From assembly GCA_035620975.1 (NCBI GenBank), contig DASPFV010000340.1:8983-72982 (forward strand): a stretch of DNA of 64,000 bases, given 5' to 3'. The DNA is from DASPFV01 sp035620975. GTDB taxonomy: Bacteria > Acidobacteriota > Vicinamibacteria > Vicinamibacterales > 2-12-FULL-66-21. Below the pieces are notes generated by a model that ran no database searches, was not told the origin of the DNA, and was given only the letters and a program-made list of their open reading frames with translations. Shown piece after piece: positions 26,115 to 34,006 of this stretch. The first letter of the stretch is position 1. Every line of letters begins with the position of its first letter. The translations under genes were made by a program, and so were the position numbers.

Positions 26115-28438
26115 GCCGCGAGCGGAGCTCCGCGCCGGCGAACGGCCTCCGATCCGTAGTAGCGGGGCAGGAGCTTGATCGTCGCCGGGAGGATCAGGAC
26201 CTCGGCGAGAAAGGCCAGGGCCATCGTGAGCGCCAGGAGCCCGCCGAACCACGCCGTCGGCTTGTAGTCCGACAGCAGGAGAACGGCGTAGCCAGCGCTG
26301 TTGATGATCGCCGTCGTGAGCGATGCCCGCCCCTCGTGCGTGGTGGCAATCCGGATTGCCTCGTCCGTCGAAACGCCGGCTGCCGTCTCGCGGCGATACC
26401 TGTTGATGAAATGAATCGTATCGTCGTCGACCACTCCGAGCGCGACGCTCGCCACCATCACCGTAGCCACGTTCATCGAGATGTCCAGGTACCCCATCAG
26501 GCCGAGCACGGCGAGGACCGGCAGGAGATTCGGCACGATCGTGAGGAGCCCGAACCGGAGGGACCGGAAGACGAGGAAAATGACCGCGAAGACCGTGACG
26601 AATGCCGTGCCGAAGCTGCTCAACTGCGAAGCGACCAGGTAGTGGTCGAGGGTGCTGAACAGCCGCCCCGAGCCGGTCGTGAGCACGGCAATGCCCGTGT
26701 CCGCGAAGACGTCGCGGGCGAGGCGGTCGGCCCGCTCGACCTCCACCAGGACGAGATCGGAGCTCATCGATTGCAGCTTGATCGAGATCTGAGCGCGCGA
26801 GTAGTCGCTCGCGACGATCCGCTCGAGCTCGTGCCGGCCTTCTCCACCGAGGGTGAACACGAACAGCTCCTGCGCAATCATCGCAGCGTCGAACGGCACG
26901 ACGTCGGCCTCGGGGCGACCGTCGTGGAGCTCCCTGTTGATGCGCCGCACGTAGTCGGCGAGCGAGGTCACCTTCCGGACGTAAGGGAAGCTCCGCAACT
27001 GCCCCTGCAGGCGGTCGATACGCTGCAGCACGTCGGGATCCTTCATGGACTCGGGTGGTCCCTCCAGCATGATCTGGAAGCTGTACACGCCCGAGAGCTC
27101 ACGGTCGATCACGGCCGCCGACTGGCTGATGGGATGGGTCGGAGCGAAGAAGTTGATGTGGTTGGTATCGACGCGCAACTGGAGGATGCCGGTTACGGCG
27201 ACGAGGCCAAGAGAGACGGTCAACGCCAGCACGCGCCCCGGGTACGCGCAGGCCACGGCCGCCACGCGCTGCAGCGGCCCGACGAAGTAGCGCTCGTGCG
27301 GCACTTCCGCCGTCTCCGGCCTGACGAGCGACAGCAGCGTGGGCATCAGCACCAGCGACACCACGCAGTCGACCATGATGCCCGCGGCCGCTCCGATGCC
27401 GAAGGCTCTCACGGCGACCACCTCGCTCGTGGCGAGCGACAGCATCCCCAGCGCCGTCGTGGCGCTGGCCCCGAACAGCGGCGCGGCCAGGTGCGCCACC
27501 GTGGCCTTGAACGCCGCCTCCGCGCCGTTCCGACGCCGCGCCTCATCCCAGTGCTGCATGATGTGCACGTCGTCGGCAATCGCGAGCACGACGATGAGCG
27601 GCACCAGCATGCTCGCCAGGACGTTGTAAGTGAACCCCATCAGGGAGTACAGCCCGAGCGTCCAGAGCAGGCTGACGACGATGGCGATCATCGCCAGCGC
27701 CGTCTTCCGAACGGACCGGAACATGAGGTAGATGGCGGCGACCGTCAGCAGCAGGATGGGCGGGGTGAACGTGCGCTGGTGCGCCAGCGTCACGCGGTTG
27801 TAGGTCTCGCTGATCTCGAGGCTGCCGTTGTAGTACGCCCGGATGCCAGGCGGCAGCTTCGGATCCACGATCTCGTGAATGGCCTGGATGACGCCGGCCC
27901 GCACTTCGTCGATGCGGTCCTCGTCGAAGCTGACCACGATCGCCGTTACGGTCCCGTCCTCCGACACGAGGTCGCCTCGAATGAGGTCGTCCGCCAGCGC
28001 CAGGGCGCGGATTGCGGCCGGGTCGCGCGAGTCGAGGTCGTCCAGCAGAGGCCGGACGTCCAGCCCCCCCTCGTCCCCGCCATCAGCGTGGAGGGCCTGC
28101 ACGATCGTGGCGGTGGCGAGGCTGCTGACGCGCTGCACGGTCTCGACGCGCTCGATGTCGCCGGTAATCTCGGCCAGGCGATGCAGCATGTCCGCCGAAA
28201 AGAGGCGATCCGCCGAGTCGGCCTGGAGCGCGATGATGAGCGTGCGGGTGCCGCCGAACTCCGTCCGGAACCGCTCGTAGTCCCGGTAGACGGGATCGTC
28301 CCTGGAGAACCAGGCGGTGATGTCGTTGTCGATATGGGTTACGTTGGCGAGCGGCGCGACCGCGACGGCACCGAGGACCATCGCGATCGACAGCGGAATC
28401 CGCCAGCGATAGATGAAGCCGGCGAGCCAGCGGCTCAC
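26111..28438 (-). CDS. RND/MMPL-family transporter
   Basis: A 775-residue transporter with the two-fold repeat of the HAE3/MMPL (SSD-like) RND branch: one N-terminal membrane helix, a periplasmic domain (AWFSRDDPVYRDYERF, VETVQRVSSLATA), a five-helix bundle (LMFRSVRKTALAMIAIV, LASMLVPLIVVLAIADDVHI with the charged proton-relay residues), then the same again (HINFFAPTHPISQS, GLLTIVPNLLPVLAVLGL, SVALGVVDDDTIHFINRY). It would move lipids or hydrophobic molecules across the inner membrane. GTG 28438 overlaps the stop of the upstream LolA-like gene (GTGA). The downstream barrel gene overlaps in the same way, so the three gene products probably work together. Confidence 0.92.
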   Translation of the reverse strand: MSRWLAGFIYRWRIPLSIAMVLGAVAVAPLANVTHIDNDITAWFSRDDPVYRDYERFRTEFGGTRTLIIALQADSADRLFSADMLHRLAEITGDIERVETVQRVSSLATATIVQALHADGGDEGGLDVRPLLDDLDSRDPAAIRALALADDLIRGDLVSEDGTVTAIVVSFDEDRIDEVRAGVIQAIHEIVDPKLPPGIRAYYNGSLEISETYNRVTLAHQRTFTPPILLLTVAAIYLMFRSVRKTALAMIAIVVSLLWTLGLYSLMGFTYNVLASMLVPLIVVLAIADDVHIMQHWDEARRRNGAEAAFKATVAHLAAPLFGASATTALGMLSLATSEVVAVRAFGIGAAAGIMVDCVVSLVLMPTLLSLVRPETAEVPHERYFVGPLQRVAAVACAYPGRVLALTVSLGLVAVTGILQLRVDTNHINFFAPTHPISQSAAVIDRELSGVYSFQIMLEGPPESMKDPDVLQRIDRLQGQLRSFPYVRKVTSLADYVRRINRELHDGRPEADVVPFDAAMIAQELFVFTLGGEGRHELERIVASDYSRAQISIKLQSMSSDLVLVEVERADRLARDVFADTGIAVLTTGSGRLFSTLDHYLVASQLSSFGTAFVTVFAVIFLVFRSLRFGLLTIVPNLLPVLAVLGLMGYLDISMNVATVMVASVALGVVDDDTIHFINRYRRETAAGVSTDEAIRIATTHEGRASLTTAIINSAGYAVLLLSDYKPTAWFGGLLALTMALAFLAEVLILPATIKLLPRYYGSEAVRRRGAPLAA

Positions 28439-29313
28439 TGGACTGCTCCGCGCTCGAGCTCGCGGCGGCTGAAGTCCGCCTCGCGGAGCCCGACGTCGTA
28501 CTCCACCTTCTCCACGACCAGCTCGGTCCGCGTCTTCTCGAGCGTGTTGGTCATCCCGGAATCCACGACCGTCCAGATCCCGCCCGCCTGCTCGAGGCGG
28601 CGGACGGTATAGATCTTCTGCCGCTCGTTCCGCCGGTTGTAGATGTCGGCTCCGACGACGACGAAGCTGTCCTTGAGCACGAGAGAAACGAGGCGTGGGA
28701 AGTCGGCCGAGGCGTTCCTGCGCCGCGACTCGAGCCGCCAGGCCGGCCTGGCCGCGCCGCCGCTCGGGGCCCACGACGCTTCTGGCCCCTCCGCCGCGAA
28801 CGCGTACGTGTAGTCGTCGAATTCGCGGCCGCCGATGTCCTCGTAGGTGAAGTCGCTGCCGACGAAGCTCTCCTGCGCCTCGCTGCCGGCGATGCGGCGG
28901 ACCCTGCCGAGGGAGGGCAGGTACAGGAACCGCTCGTCTTCGGCGTCGGGGTGCTCCCAGACCAGGAAGCCCGTTCCGCGGATGTCGTTCGGATACAGGA
29001 ACCTGATGAGCGTGCGGTCACCAGCGGGCGCCGCAGGGCCGGCGCCGGGCGTCCCTCGGCCGCGCAGCGTCAGGAGCGTGAGCGCGCGCTCGCGGACGCG
29101 CCCCTGCCGATCGTAGAGCTTCATGCGCAGCGCGCCGCGCGAATCACGCCCGGTGTTGCGGTCCTGCACCCCTCGGGCGATCGATTCGGCGGACGGCGGA
29201 GTGGCCTGCCAGGCTCGCACTGGATCGAACGGAAGCCAGGAGCTGCCGTGTTCGTTCGTGGCAGCGAACGCCCACAGCAGGAGCACGGTGAGAGGCAGAG
29301 CCGCGCGGTGCAT
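28435..29313 (-). CDS. Outer membrane lipoprotein-sorting (LolA-like) protein
   Basis: A 292-residue exported protein. The signal peptide is MHRAALPLTVLLLWAFAA. The core (MKLYDRQGRVRERALTLL, IRFLYPNDIRGTGFLVWEH, FLYLPSLGRVRRIAGSE, GSDFTYEDIGGREFDDY) is the signature of the LolA-like proteins encoded beside MMPL/RND transporters. They are thought to bind lipid in a half-barrel during export. ATG 29313 was chosen because the promoter -10 at 29348-29353 rules out the earlier in-frame ATGs. Stop and next start overlap (GTGA). Confidence 0.88.
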   Translation of the reverse strand: MHRAALPLTVLLLWAFAATNEHGSSWLPFDPVRAWQATPPSAESIARGVQDRNTGRDSRGALRMKLYDRQGRVRERALTLLTLRGRGTPGAGPAAPAGDRTLIRFLYPNDIRGTGFLVWEHPDAEDERFLYLPSLGRVRRIAGSEAQESFVGSDFTYEDIGGREFDDYTYAFAAEGPEASWAPSGGAARPAWRLESRRRNASADFPRLVSLVLKDSFVVVGADIYNRRNERQKIYTVRRLEQAGGIWTVVDSGMTNTLEKTRTELVVEKVEYDVGLREADFSRRELERGAVQ

Positions 29314-29347
29314 GGCGGACGGGGAGCGGAGAGGCGCGAACCGGGCC

Positions 29348-29376
29348 ATTATGTGAAAGTTTTCACAAGCTGTCAA
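29348..29376 (-). promoter_or_regulatory. Sigma70-type promoter with embedded operator
   Basis: Reading leftward, TTGACA (29376-29371), a 17-bp spacer and CATAAT (29353-29348) form a near-consensus promoter 35 bp before the LolA-like start. The palindrome TGTGAAAGTTTTCACA (29352-29367; 7-bp arms TGTGAAA and TTTCACA on the leftward strand) fills the spacer and overlaps the -10. Its position is that of a repressor operator. The regulator is not identifiable in the window. Confidence 0.75.
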
Positions 29377-29388
29377 TGCCATGCCACC

Positions 29389-29429
29389 GAACAACACGGA
29401 AGGACGGCCGCGGAACAACACGGAAGGAC
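29389..29429. repeat. Two direct repeats, 24-bp period
   Basis: GAACAACACGGAAGGAC occurs at 29389-29405 and 29413-29429 with the linker GGCCGCG. It is noncoding. It may be a small dispersed repeat and shows no further copies in the window. Confidence 0.6.
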
Positions 29430-29465
29430 ACGGATTCCGACCTAAGCAATCACGTGACTCGGCGG

Positions 29466-29589
29466 GATACAACCCAATGGTTCGGCTCGATGCTCACGAT
29501 GGTACGAACGTACGGAGGGTGCTTTCTTCAGGGATCATCGTGACACCGCTGCAAACGCGTTCATCGTGGTTGCCGTGGAGTCGTGTATC
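29466..29589. repeat. 124-bp MITE/REPIN-like element, copy B
   Basis: It has the same length and core order as 20403-20526, diverged to roughly two thirds identity by eye. The ends differ from copy A but still pair with each other (GATACA at 29466-29471 with TGTATC at 29584-29589). CACGATG and CATCGTG form an inner pair. The remaining bases up to 29656 contain no assigned feature. Confidence 0.65.
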
Positions 29590-29656
29590 GATGACAGATC
29601 CAGGTGGATACCGGGCTCAGTTGCAAGCCGGACCTGATTCGCGCGATCGTGTAGGG

Positions 29657-29872
29657 ATGTCGGAACCCGTGCTGATCTTCGGCAAGGACACCTGCCCGTA
29701 CACCCAGGCCGCCCGGGACGACTACTCGCGGCGCGGCCGCCCGGTCGAATACGTCAACGTCAAGAAAAACCCCGGGGAGCTCGACCGCATGCTCGAGTTC
29801 TCGATGGGCCGCCGCCTTGTGCCGGTCATCGTCGACGGCGGGAAGGTGACGATCGGATTCGGCGGAACCTGA
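29657..29872 (+). CDS. Glutaredoxin-like protein with CPYT motif
   Basis: A 71-residue thioredoxin-fold protein. FGKDTCPYTQAARDDY carries the redox Cys13 in CPYT. VEYVNVKKNPGELDRML and the C-terminal RRLVPVIVDGGKVTIGFGGT (cis-Pro in VPV) complete a minimal glutaredoxin. The short length and the GFGGT ending resemble the UXX-star family, in which several members have selenocysteine at the first position of the motif; here it is TGC, ordinary Cys. It probably reduces disulfides or mixed disulfides with glutathione or another thiol. ATG 29657 has TAGGG upstream. Confidence 0.85.
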   Translation: MSEPVLIFGKDTCPYTQAARDDYSRRGRPVEYVNVKKNPGELDRMLEFSMGRRLVPVIVDGGKVTIGFGGT

Positions 29873-30008
29873 GGCGTCTGAGCCTCGCGTGACGGGGCGT
29901 CGGCCGCTCAGCACTTCTGTTCAGCCTCGCGCGCATGCCGTCGGGAATGCCGCCGTGCGGTTATCGGCTTCCACGTTCACACGACCCGCGCGGCGTGCAG
30001 GCGGACGC

Positions 30009-30020
30009 TATAATCGCCGT
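30009..30020 (+). promoter_or_regulatory. TATAAT box 6 nt before def start
   Basis: A perfect TATAAT (30009-30014) is followed by CGCCGT and the ATG at 30021. No ribosome site precedes it, so a leaderless transcript is the simplest reading. Confidence 0.65.
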
Positions 30021-30575
30021 ATGGCCATCCTGAAGGTCGCCCGCATGGGGCACCCGGTGCTGCGCGCACGGGCCAGGCCGATCGATCCCGCTGACATCCG
30101 CTCCCCGCGGATCCAGCAGCTCATCGACGACATGTTCCAGACGATGAAGGAGTACCAGGGGGTCGGGCTGGCGGCGCCGCAGGTGCACGAGGGCGTGCGG
30201 CTGTTCGTCGCCGGTTTCGCGGCGCACGACGCGGACGAGCCGGGCCGGAGTGCCGGTGTGCCGATGATGGCGCTCATCAACCCCGAGGTCAGATCCGTCA
30301 CCGACGCCACCGACGAGGACTGGGAGGGTTGCCTCAGCATCCCCGATATCCGGGGTCGCGTGCCGCGCCACCGCCAGATCGTCGTCCAGGCCTACGACCG
30401 GCAAGGGAAGCGGATCGAGCTGCGCGCCAGCGGCTTCACGGCCCGCGTCATCCAGCACGAGACCGATCACCTCGACGGCGTTCTCTTCTTCGATCGCATG
30501 CGGGAGTTCCAGTCGCTCACCTTCCTGGACGAGTTCAGCCGCTACTGGAGCGGCGAGGAAGTTCCGGCCGAATAG
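30021..30575 (+). CDS. def: Peptide deformylase
   Basis: A 184-residue Fe(II)/Zn(II) enzyme that removes the formyl group from the N-terminal Met of new proteins. The three motifs are complete: GVGLAAPQVH, WEGCLSIP (metal ligand Cys104) and QHETDHLDG (metal ligands His146 and His150, catalytic Glu147). The start is set by the TATAAT box and by RMGHPVLR, the usual N terminus. The usual partner fmt (Met-tRNA formyltransferase) is not next to it. Its 3' end overlaps the convergent ThyX-like gene by 41 bp. Confidence 0.97.
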   Translation: MAILKVARMGHPVLRARARPIDPADIRSPRIQQLIDDMFQTMKEYQGVGLAAPQVHEGVRLFVAGFAAHDADEPGRSAGVPMMALINPEVRSVTDATDEDWEGCLSIPDIRGRVPRHRQIVVQAYDRQGKRIELRASGFTARVIQHETDHLDGVLFFDRMREFQSLTFLDEFSRYWSGEEVPAE

Positions 30576-32169
30576 CGTCCCTGCCGGCCCGCCGCGTCTC
30601 CAGACGGCGCTCCTCGCCCAGCCGTTCCAGCTCGACGGCCGAATGGTCGGCAAATCGCATCGCCCCGGCGATCCCCCGGTGGCCCGCCACCTCCCCGATC
30701 AGCCGATGCATCTGCTGGCACACGCGGCGGTAGGCGGGGTGACCCTGCGGCGCGGTGCGGAGCTCGATCACGTGCATCGCCTCCCTGGCGTTCATATCCA
30801 TGTAGAAGCGGACCCGGTAGGCCATGGCCACGGCGTAGGGCGCGACGCTCTCCAGCCCCGCGCCCTGCAACCCTGCGTACAGGGCGGCGGACCCGTCCAT
30901 GACGCGCCCCCAGTCGTCCTGCGCGCCAGCCTCCCGGATGGCTTCGGGCTCTGAGTACCCATGCCCCGTCGAGAGGGGCTGCCATTCCAGTGTGAGCAGG
31001 CGGTGCCGCTGGAGATCCCGGAAGGCGCCGTAATCCGTCAGGACGTCGAAGCGGTACCGTGTGCGCTCGAACGCGCGACCCGGCCGATGCCGCCGGTTGC
31101 CCCGGTCCCCTGCATACGCGCGCAGCACGGTCAGCCGTTCATCGGGCGTCATCGCCCGCGCGATCCGCAGGAGCTGGCCATCCGGCAGATCGGACGCGGC
31201 GTACATCGCAGCTGCCACGACTTTCGCTTCGCCGTCGGGGTCGAAGTCCGTCAGCGTGACTTCGGGTACCGGTTCCGCCGGCACGTCCACGTGGGGCTCG
31301 GCGACAGCCGCGGTCTCCTCCCGGCACTCGGCAAGGTAGCGGCTCCAGCGATCCCCGCGATCGGGCTGATCGACCCGCACCAGAAATGCGGGAATCACCT
31401 TGCGCAGCTCGACCAGCATCTGGTCCGCGCACGTCCGGACCTCCGACAGCGGATTCGCCCGCATGCGCAGGATGAGTGCTTCGTACGCCTGGCCGGTCCC
31501 ATAGAGGCCGACGTTGGATTGGGTCGCCGCCGGCAGCAGACCGCGCAGGGTGTCGAGCGCCTTCGCCCTGATCGCCGAGGCGTGCACCGTCGGGGAGTCC
31601 GAGGCTCCACGCGGAAAGCGTTTCGCGAAATGCTCCTGCATCGGGGGAATCCACCGTGCGTAGACCTCGAAGGCCTCATCCATCGTCGCTTCGAACTGCT
31701 GCCGCAGCGGCCCCTGGATCTCGCCCGGCACGTGATAGCGCCAGCGCCCGTGCAGCTTGTCCGTGTACGGCACGTATCGGGTGGACTGCTCGAGGTACGC
31801 CATCAAGCGCCCCCATTCGAGCACTTTCGTGAGCACGTTCGAGACGTACTCGCACGCGACGTGGGCGCCGCCGAGCTGCGCGACCGAATCGTCGCCGTAC
31901 TCGTTGAACACCCGCGCGTAGAGCTTCTCGGCCCTCGCGAGGCCCACGGAGGGCTCGGCCGCGCCACCCGGGCTCGACTGGCCCGCGAACTCGTCGAGGA
32001 AAAGGCGCCGCAGCGACTTCGACGACCGGGAATATCGCGCGAAGAGGGCACCCTTGACGGTTTCGGGCAGGTTCGTGATGGCGAACACGTGGCCGTCGAG
32101 GTTGGTGAAGTGAGGCGCGAGTCGCGCGCGTTCCTCGCTGGTGAACGCTTCGCCTGCGGCAGGGATCAC
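30535..32169 (-). CDS. Double ThyX-like (FAD-dependent thymidylate synthase fold) protein
   Basis: A 544-residue protein consisting of two ThyX-like halves. The first (about residues 30-260) has GDDSVAQLGGAHVACEYVS and MAYLEQSTRYVPY, matching the flavin/dUMP-binding EQSTRY loop of ThyX, but the preceding RHR is not conserved. The second (about residues 300-520) has DLQRHRLLTLEWQPLS, where RHR is kept but the Ser spacing of RHRx7S is lost. True ThyX is about 220-250 residues. This longer family is annotated by homology only and activity is unproven. GTG 32169 was chosen for the TACAAT box 8 nt upstream. It overlaps def at the 3' end. Confidence 0.85.
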   Translation of the reverse strand: MIPAAGEAFTSEERARLAPHFTNLDGHVFAITNLPETVKGALFARYSRSSKSLRRLFLDEFAGQSSPGGAAEPSVGLARAEKLYARVFNEYGDDSVAQLGGAHVACEYVSNVLTKVLEWGRLMAYLEQSTRYVPYTDKLHGRWRYHVPGEIQGPLRQQFEATMDEAFEVYARWIPPMQEHFAKRFPRGASDSPTVHASAIRAKALDTLRGLLPAATQSNVGLYGTGQAYEALILRMRANPLSEVRTCADQMLVELRKVIPAFLVRVDQPDRGDRWSRYLAECREETAAVAEPHVDVPAEPVPEVTLTDFDPDGEAKVVAAAMYAASDLPDGQLLRIARAMTPDERLTVLRAYAGDRGNRRHRPGRAFERTRYRFDVLTDYGAFRDLQRHRLLTLEWQPLSTGHGYSEPEAIREAGAQDDWGRVMDGSAALYAGLQGAGLESVAPYAVAMAYRVRFYMDMNAREAMHVIELRTAPQGHPAYRRVCQQMHRLIGEVAGHRGIAGAMRFADHSAVELERLGEERRLETRRAGRDAIRPELPRRSSSG

Positions 32170-32183
32170 GGGTGCAGATTGTA
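32170..32183 (-). promoter_or_regulatory. TACAAT box before ThyX-like gene
   Basis: On the minus strand TACAAT (32183-32178) is followed by 8 nt and GTG 32169. The rest of the gap to 32403 holds a TATAGT (32333-32338) that could serve the rightward lipoprotein gene, without a convincing -35. Confidence 0.5.
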
Positions 32184-32403
32184 TCGCCGCTCCGGTGGCC
32201 CTCGCGGATTTGCGCACATGCCGGCAGTTCCCTGCCACGACGTCCGCGGATTGCCATTCGCCCACGAAAACTGCAACCGCCCGTCAGGCAGGACGCCCGC
32301 AAATGCCTGAGCTGACAGACGTTGCCTGATGGTATAGTTGTCGCTCCCTGCGACTGTTGCCGGGCGCGAGTGTGCCCGATAGCTTCATTCGAGGACGCGC
32401 GAC

Positions 32404-32871
32404 ATGAGGACCCATCCCGGACCCGCCGCCTGCGTACGGCTCCTGGCTCTCGCGATGAGCCTCGCGGGCGTCGGTTGCTTCGGTTACGAACGCACCAGCA
32501 CGCTCGGCCCGTCGTCGTCCGGAATCGCCGCCCTGATCGGCAGCTGGACGTCGGCGAGCGTGATTCCGGCGGCTGAGAGCTGCACCGACTTCAGGTGGGA
32601 TGTCACCGAGCAGAGCGGTAACAGCGCGAGCGGCGCCTTCAGCGCGACCTGCGCCGGAAACTTGAAGGTTTCGGGCACTGCCACCGGAACCCTGACGGGA
32701 TCGACGGTGAACTGGCGGGCAGAGGCCAACGCGAGCCTTCCGGATCTGCCCGCCTGCCCGATCACGCTGACGGGTACCGCCGAGCTCAACGGCGACTCGA
32801 TCAGCGTGCCATACGCCGGCGACACGTGCGTCGGACGGGTGAGCGGAGTCGAAGTGCTGCGGCGCCGCTAG
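32404..32871 (+). CDS. Small lipoprotein of unknown function
   Basis: A 155-residue lipoprotein. The signal LALAMSLAGVGC gives a lipidated Cys about residue 25. The mature part is Ser/Thr/Gly-rich with alternating strands (LIGSWTSASVIPAAESC, GAFSATCAGNLKVSGTATG) and four mature-region Cys that could form two disulfides. It looks like a lipocalin-like or small beta-barrel domain of the META/DUF type, but I do not recognise a family. It is probably surface or periplasmic. It is divergent from the ThyX-like gene. Confidence 0.75.
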   Translation: MRTHPGPAACVRLLALAMSLAGVGCFGYERTSTLGPSSSGIAALIGSWTSASVIPAAESCTDFRWDVTEQSGNSASGAFSATCAGNLKVSGTATGTLTGSTVNWRAEANASLPDLPACPITLTGTAELNGDSISVPYAGDTCVGRVSGVEVLRRR

Positions 32872-32917
32872 GCGCTCACAGCGCGCCCGCGACGGCACGG
32901 ACGCGCCGCAGCTCCCC

Positions 32918-33925
32918 TCAGGCGAGCTGGTCGGGCGAAGACGCGCCGTAGAACTCGTACCACGGGCGCGCCGGCTCGAGCCGGCGGTTCACGTTCTGAA
33001 TGTTCCTGACCCCTTCATCCTCCAGCCAGGAGCGGAACGCCGCGCCGCCGCTCTTCCCGTAGATCGGGATCCCGTCCTTCCAGGTCGCACGACCGCACAG
33101 CACGCCCGAGAACCGCGTGCCGGCCTCGGCCGCCAGCTCGAGCGATTCGGTGAACTCGGCGTTGCTGACACCCGCCGACAGGTAGATGAACGGTTTCGTG
33201 GCGACGTCGGCCGACCGGCGGAAGTGATCCATCGCCTCCCGCTTCGAGTACGCCTTCTGGCCCCCGGAGGCCTTCGCGCCCTCGACGAACTTCATGTTGA
33301 CCGGAACCTCCACCTTCATCACGTCGACGCCGTAGCGATCCTTGGTGAACTCCGCCATGCTCGCGGCGACGATCTCCGGCTTCTTCTTCGCGAACTCCAG
33401 CCCCTTCTCGTCGGTGCCCTCCTCGTACCCGACGAACTCGAGGAAGAACGGGATGTCGTTGGCCCGGCACTCGTCGCCGATGCGCTCGACCCACGCGTGT
33501 TTCCGGTCGTTGACGTCCTCCGGGTCGAAGGGGGTGTAGTACAGGAGGATCTTGATGCAGTCGGCGCCCGCCTGCTTCAGCCGGCGTACCGACCACTGGT
33601 CGAGCAGGTCGGGCAGACGGCCCGGCCCGGTCTTGTCGTAGCCGGTCTTCTCGTACGCCAGCAGCAGACCAGCCGTCTTCGCGCGGCGCCGGCTGGCGGG
33701 CAGCCCCCACTCGGGATCGAGGAGGATGGCGCTGGCGTGCGCGGTGAGCACCTCGGTCACGAGGGTCTTGAACTCCTCCATCTCGGCGTCCCCGACGCTG
33801 CCGCCCTTCTCCTTGGCCAGCGCCTTCTGAAGCGAGCCGCGCTGATCCATGGCCGCGGCGGCAATGACGCCGCGCGAATCGGAAACCGCTTTCATGCCTG
33901 CAAGCTTGCCTGGTGTGATCTTCAC
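32918..33925 (-). CDS. lacD: Tagatose-1,6-bisphosphate aldolase-like (class I)
   Basis: A 335-residue TIM-barrel class I aldolase of the LacD family (cleaves tagatose-1,6-bisphosphate, or the fructose isomer, through a Schiff base). Visible strands are VIAAAAMDQRGSLQK, AILLDPEWGLPAS, ADCIKILLYYTPFDP (Schiff-base region Lys), FFLEFVGYEEG, DVMKVEVPVN, FIYLSAGVSNAEF and GVLCGRATWKDG. GTG 33925 has AAGGA about 9 nt upstream; a longer start would add 18 unconvincing residues. No lac or tagatose operon is nearby, so it may serve glycolysis or gluconeogenesis in place of a class II enzyme. A TACAAT lies further upstream near the ThiI gene end. Confidence 0.88.
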   Translation of the reverse strand: MKITPGKLAGMKAVSDSRGVIAAAAMDQRGSLQKALAKEKGGSVGDAEMEEFKTLVTEVLTAHASAILLDPEWGLPASRRRAKTAGLLLAYEKTGYDKTGPGRLPDLLDQWSVRRLKQAGADCIKILLYYTPFDPEDVNDRKHAWVERIGDECRANDIPFFLEFVGYEEGTDEKGLEFAKKKPEIVAASMAEFTKDRYGVDVMKVEVPVNMKFVEGAKASGGQKAYSKREAMDHFRRSADVATKPFIYLSAGVSNAEFTESLELAAEAGTRFSGVLCGRATWKDGIPIYGKSGGAAFRSWLEDEGVRNIQNVNRRLEPARPWYEFYGASSPDQLA

Positions 33926-34006
33926 GAGTCTCAGTCCTTGTTTCTTTTCGCTCGTCGCGATTCGGCCGGCACGGCCCACCGCGGCGAAGCTGCGAGATGC
34001 AACCCG

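Noticed and set aside
29389..29429. Two 17-bp direct repeats considered as origin iterons
   Set aside because: There are only two copies, no DnaA boxes or replication genes nearby, and the region is better explained as small dispersed repeats.
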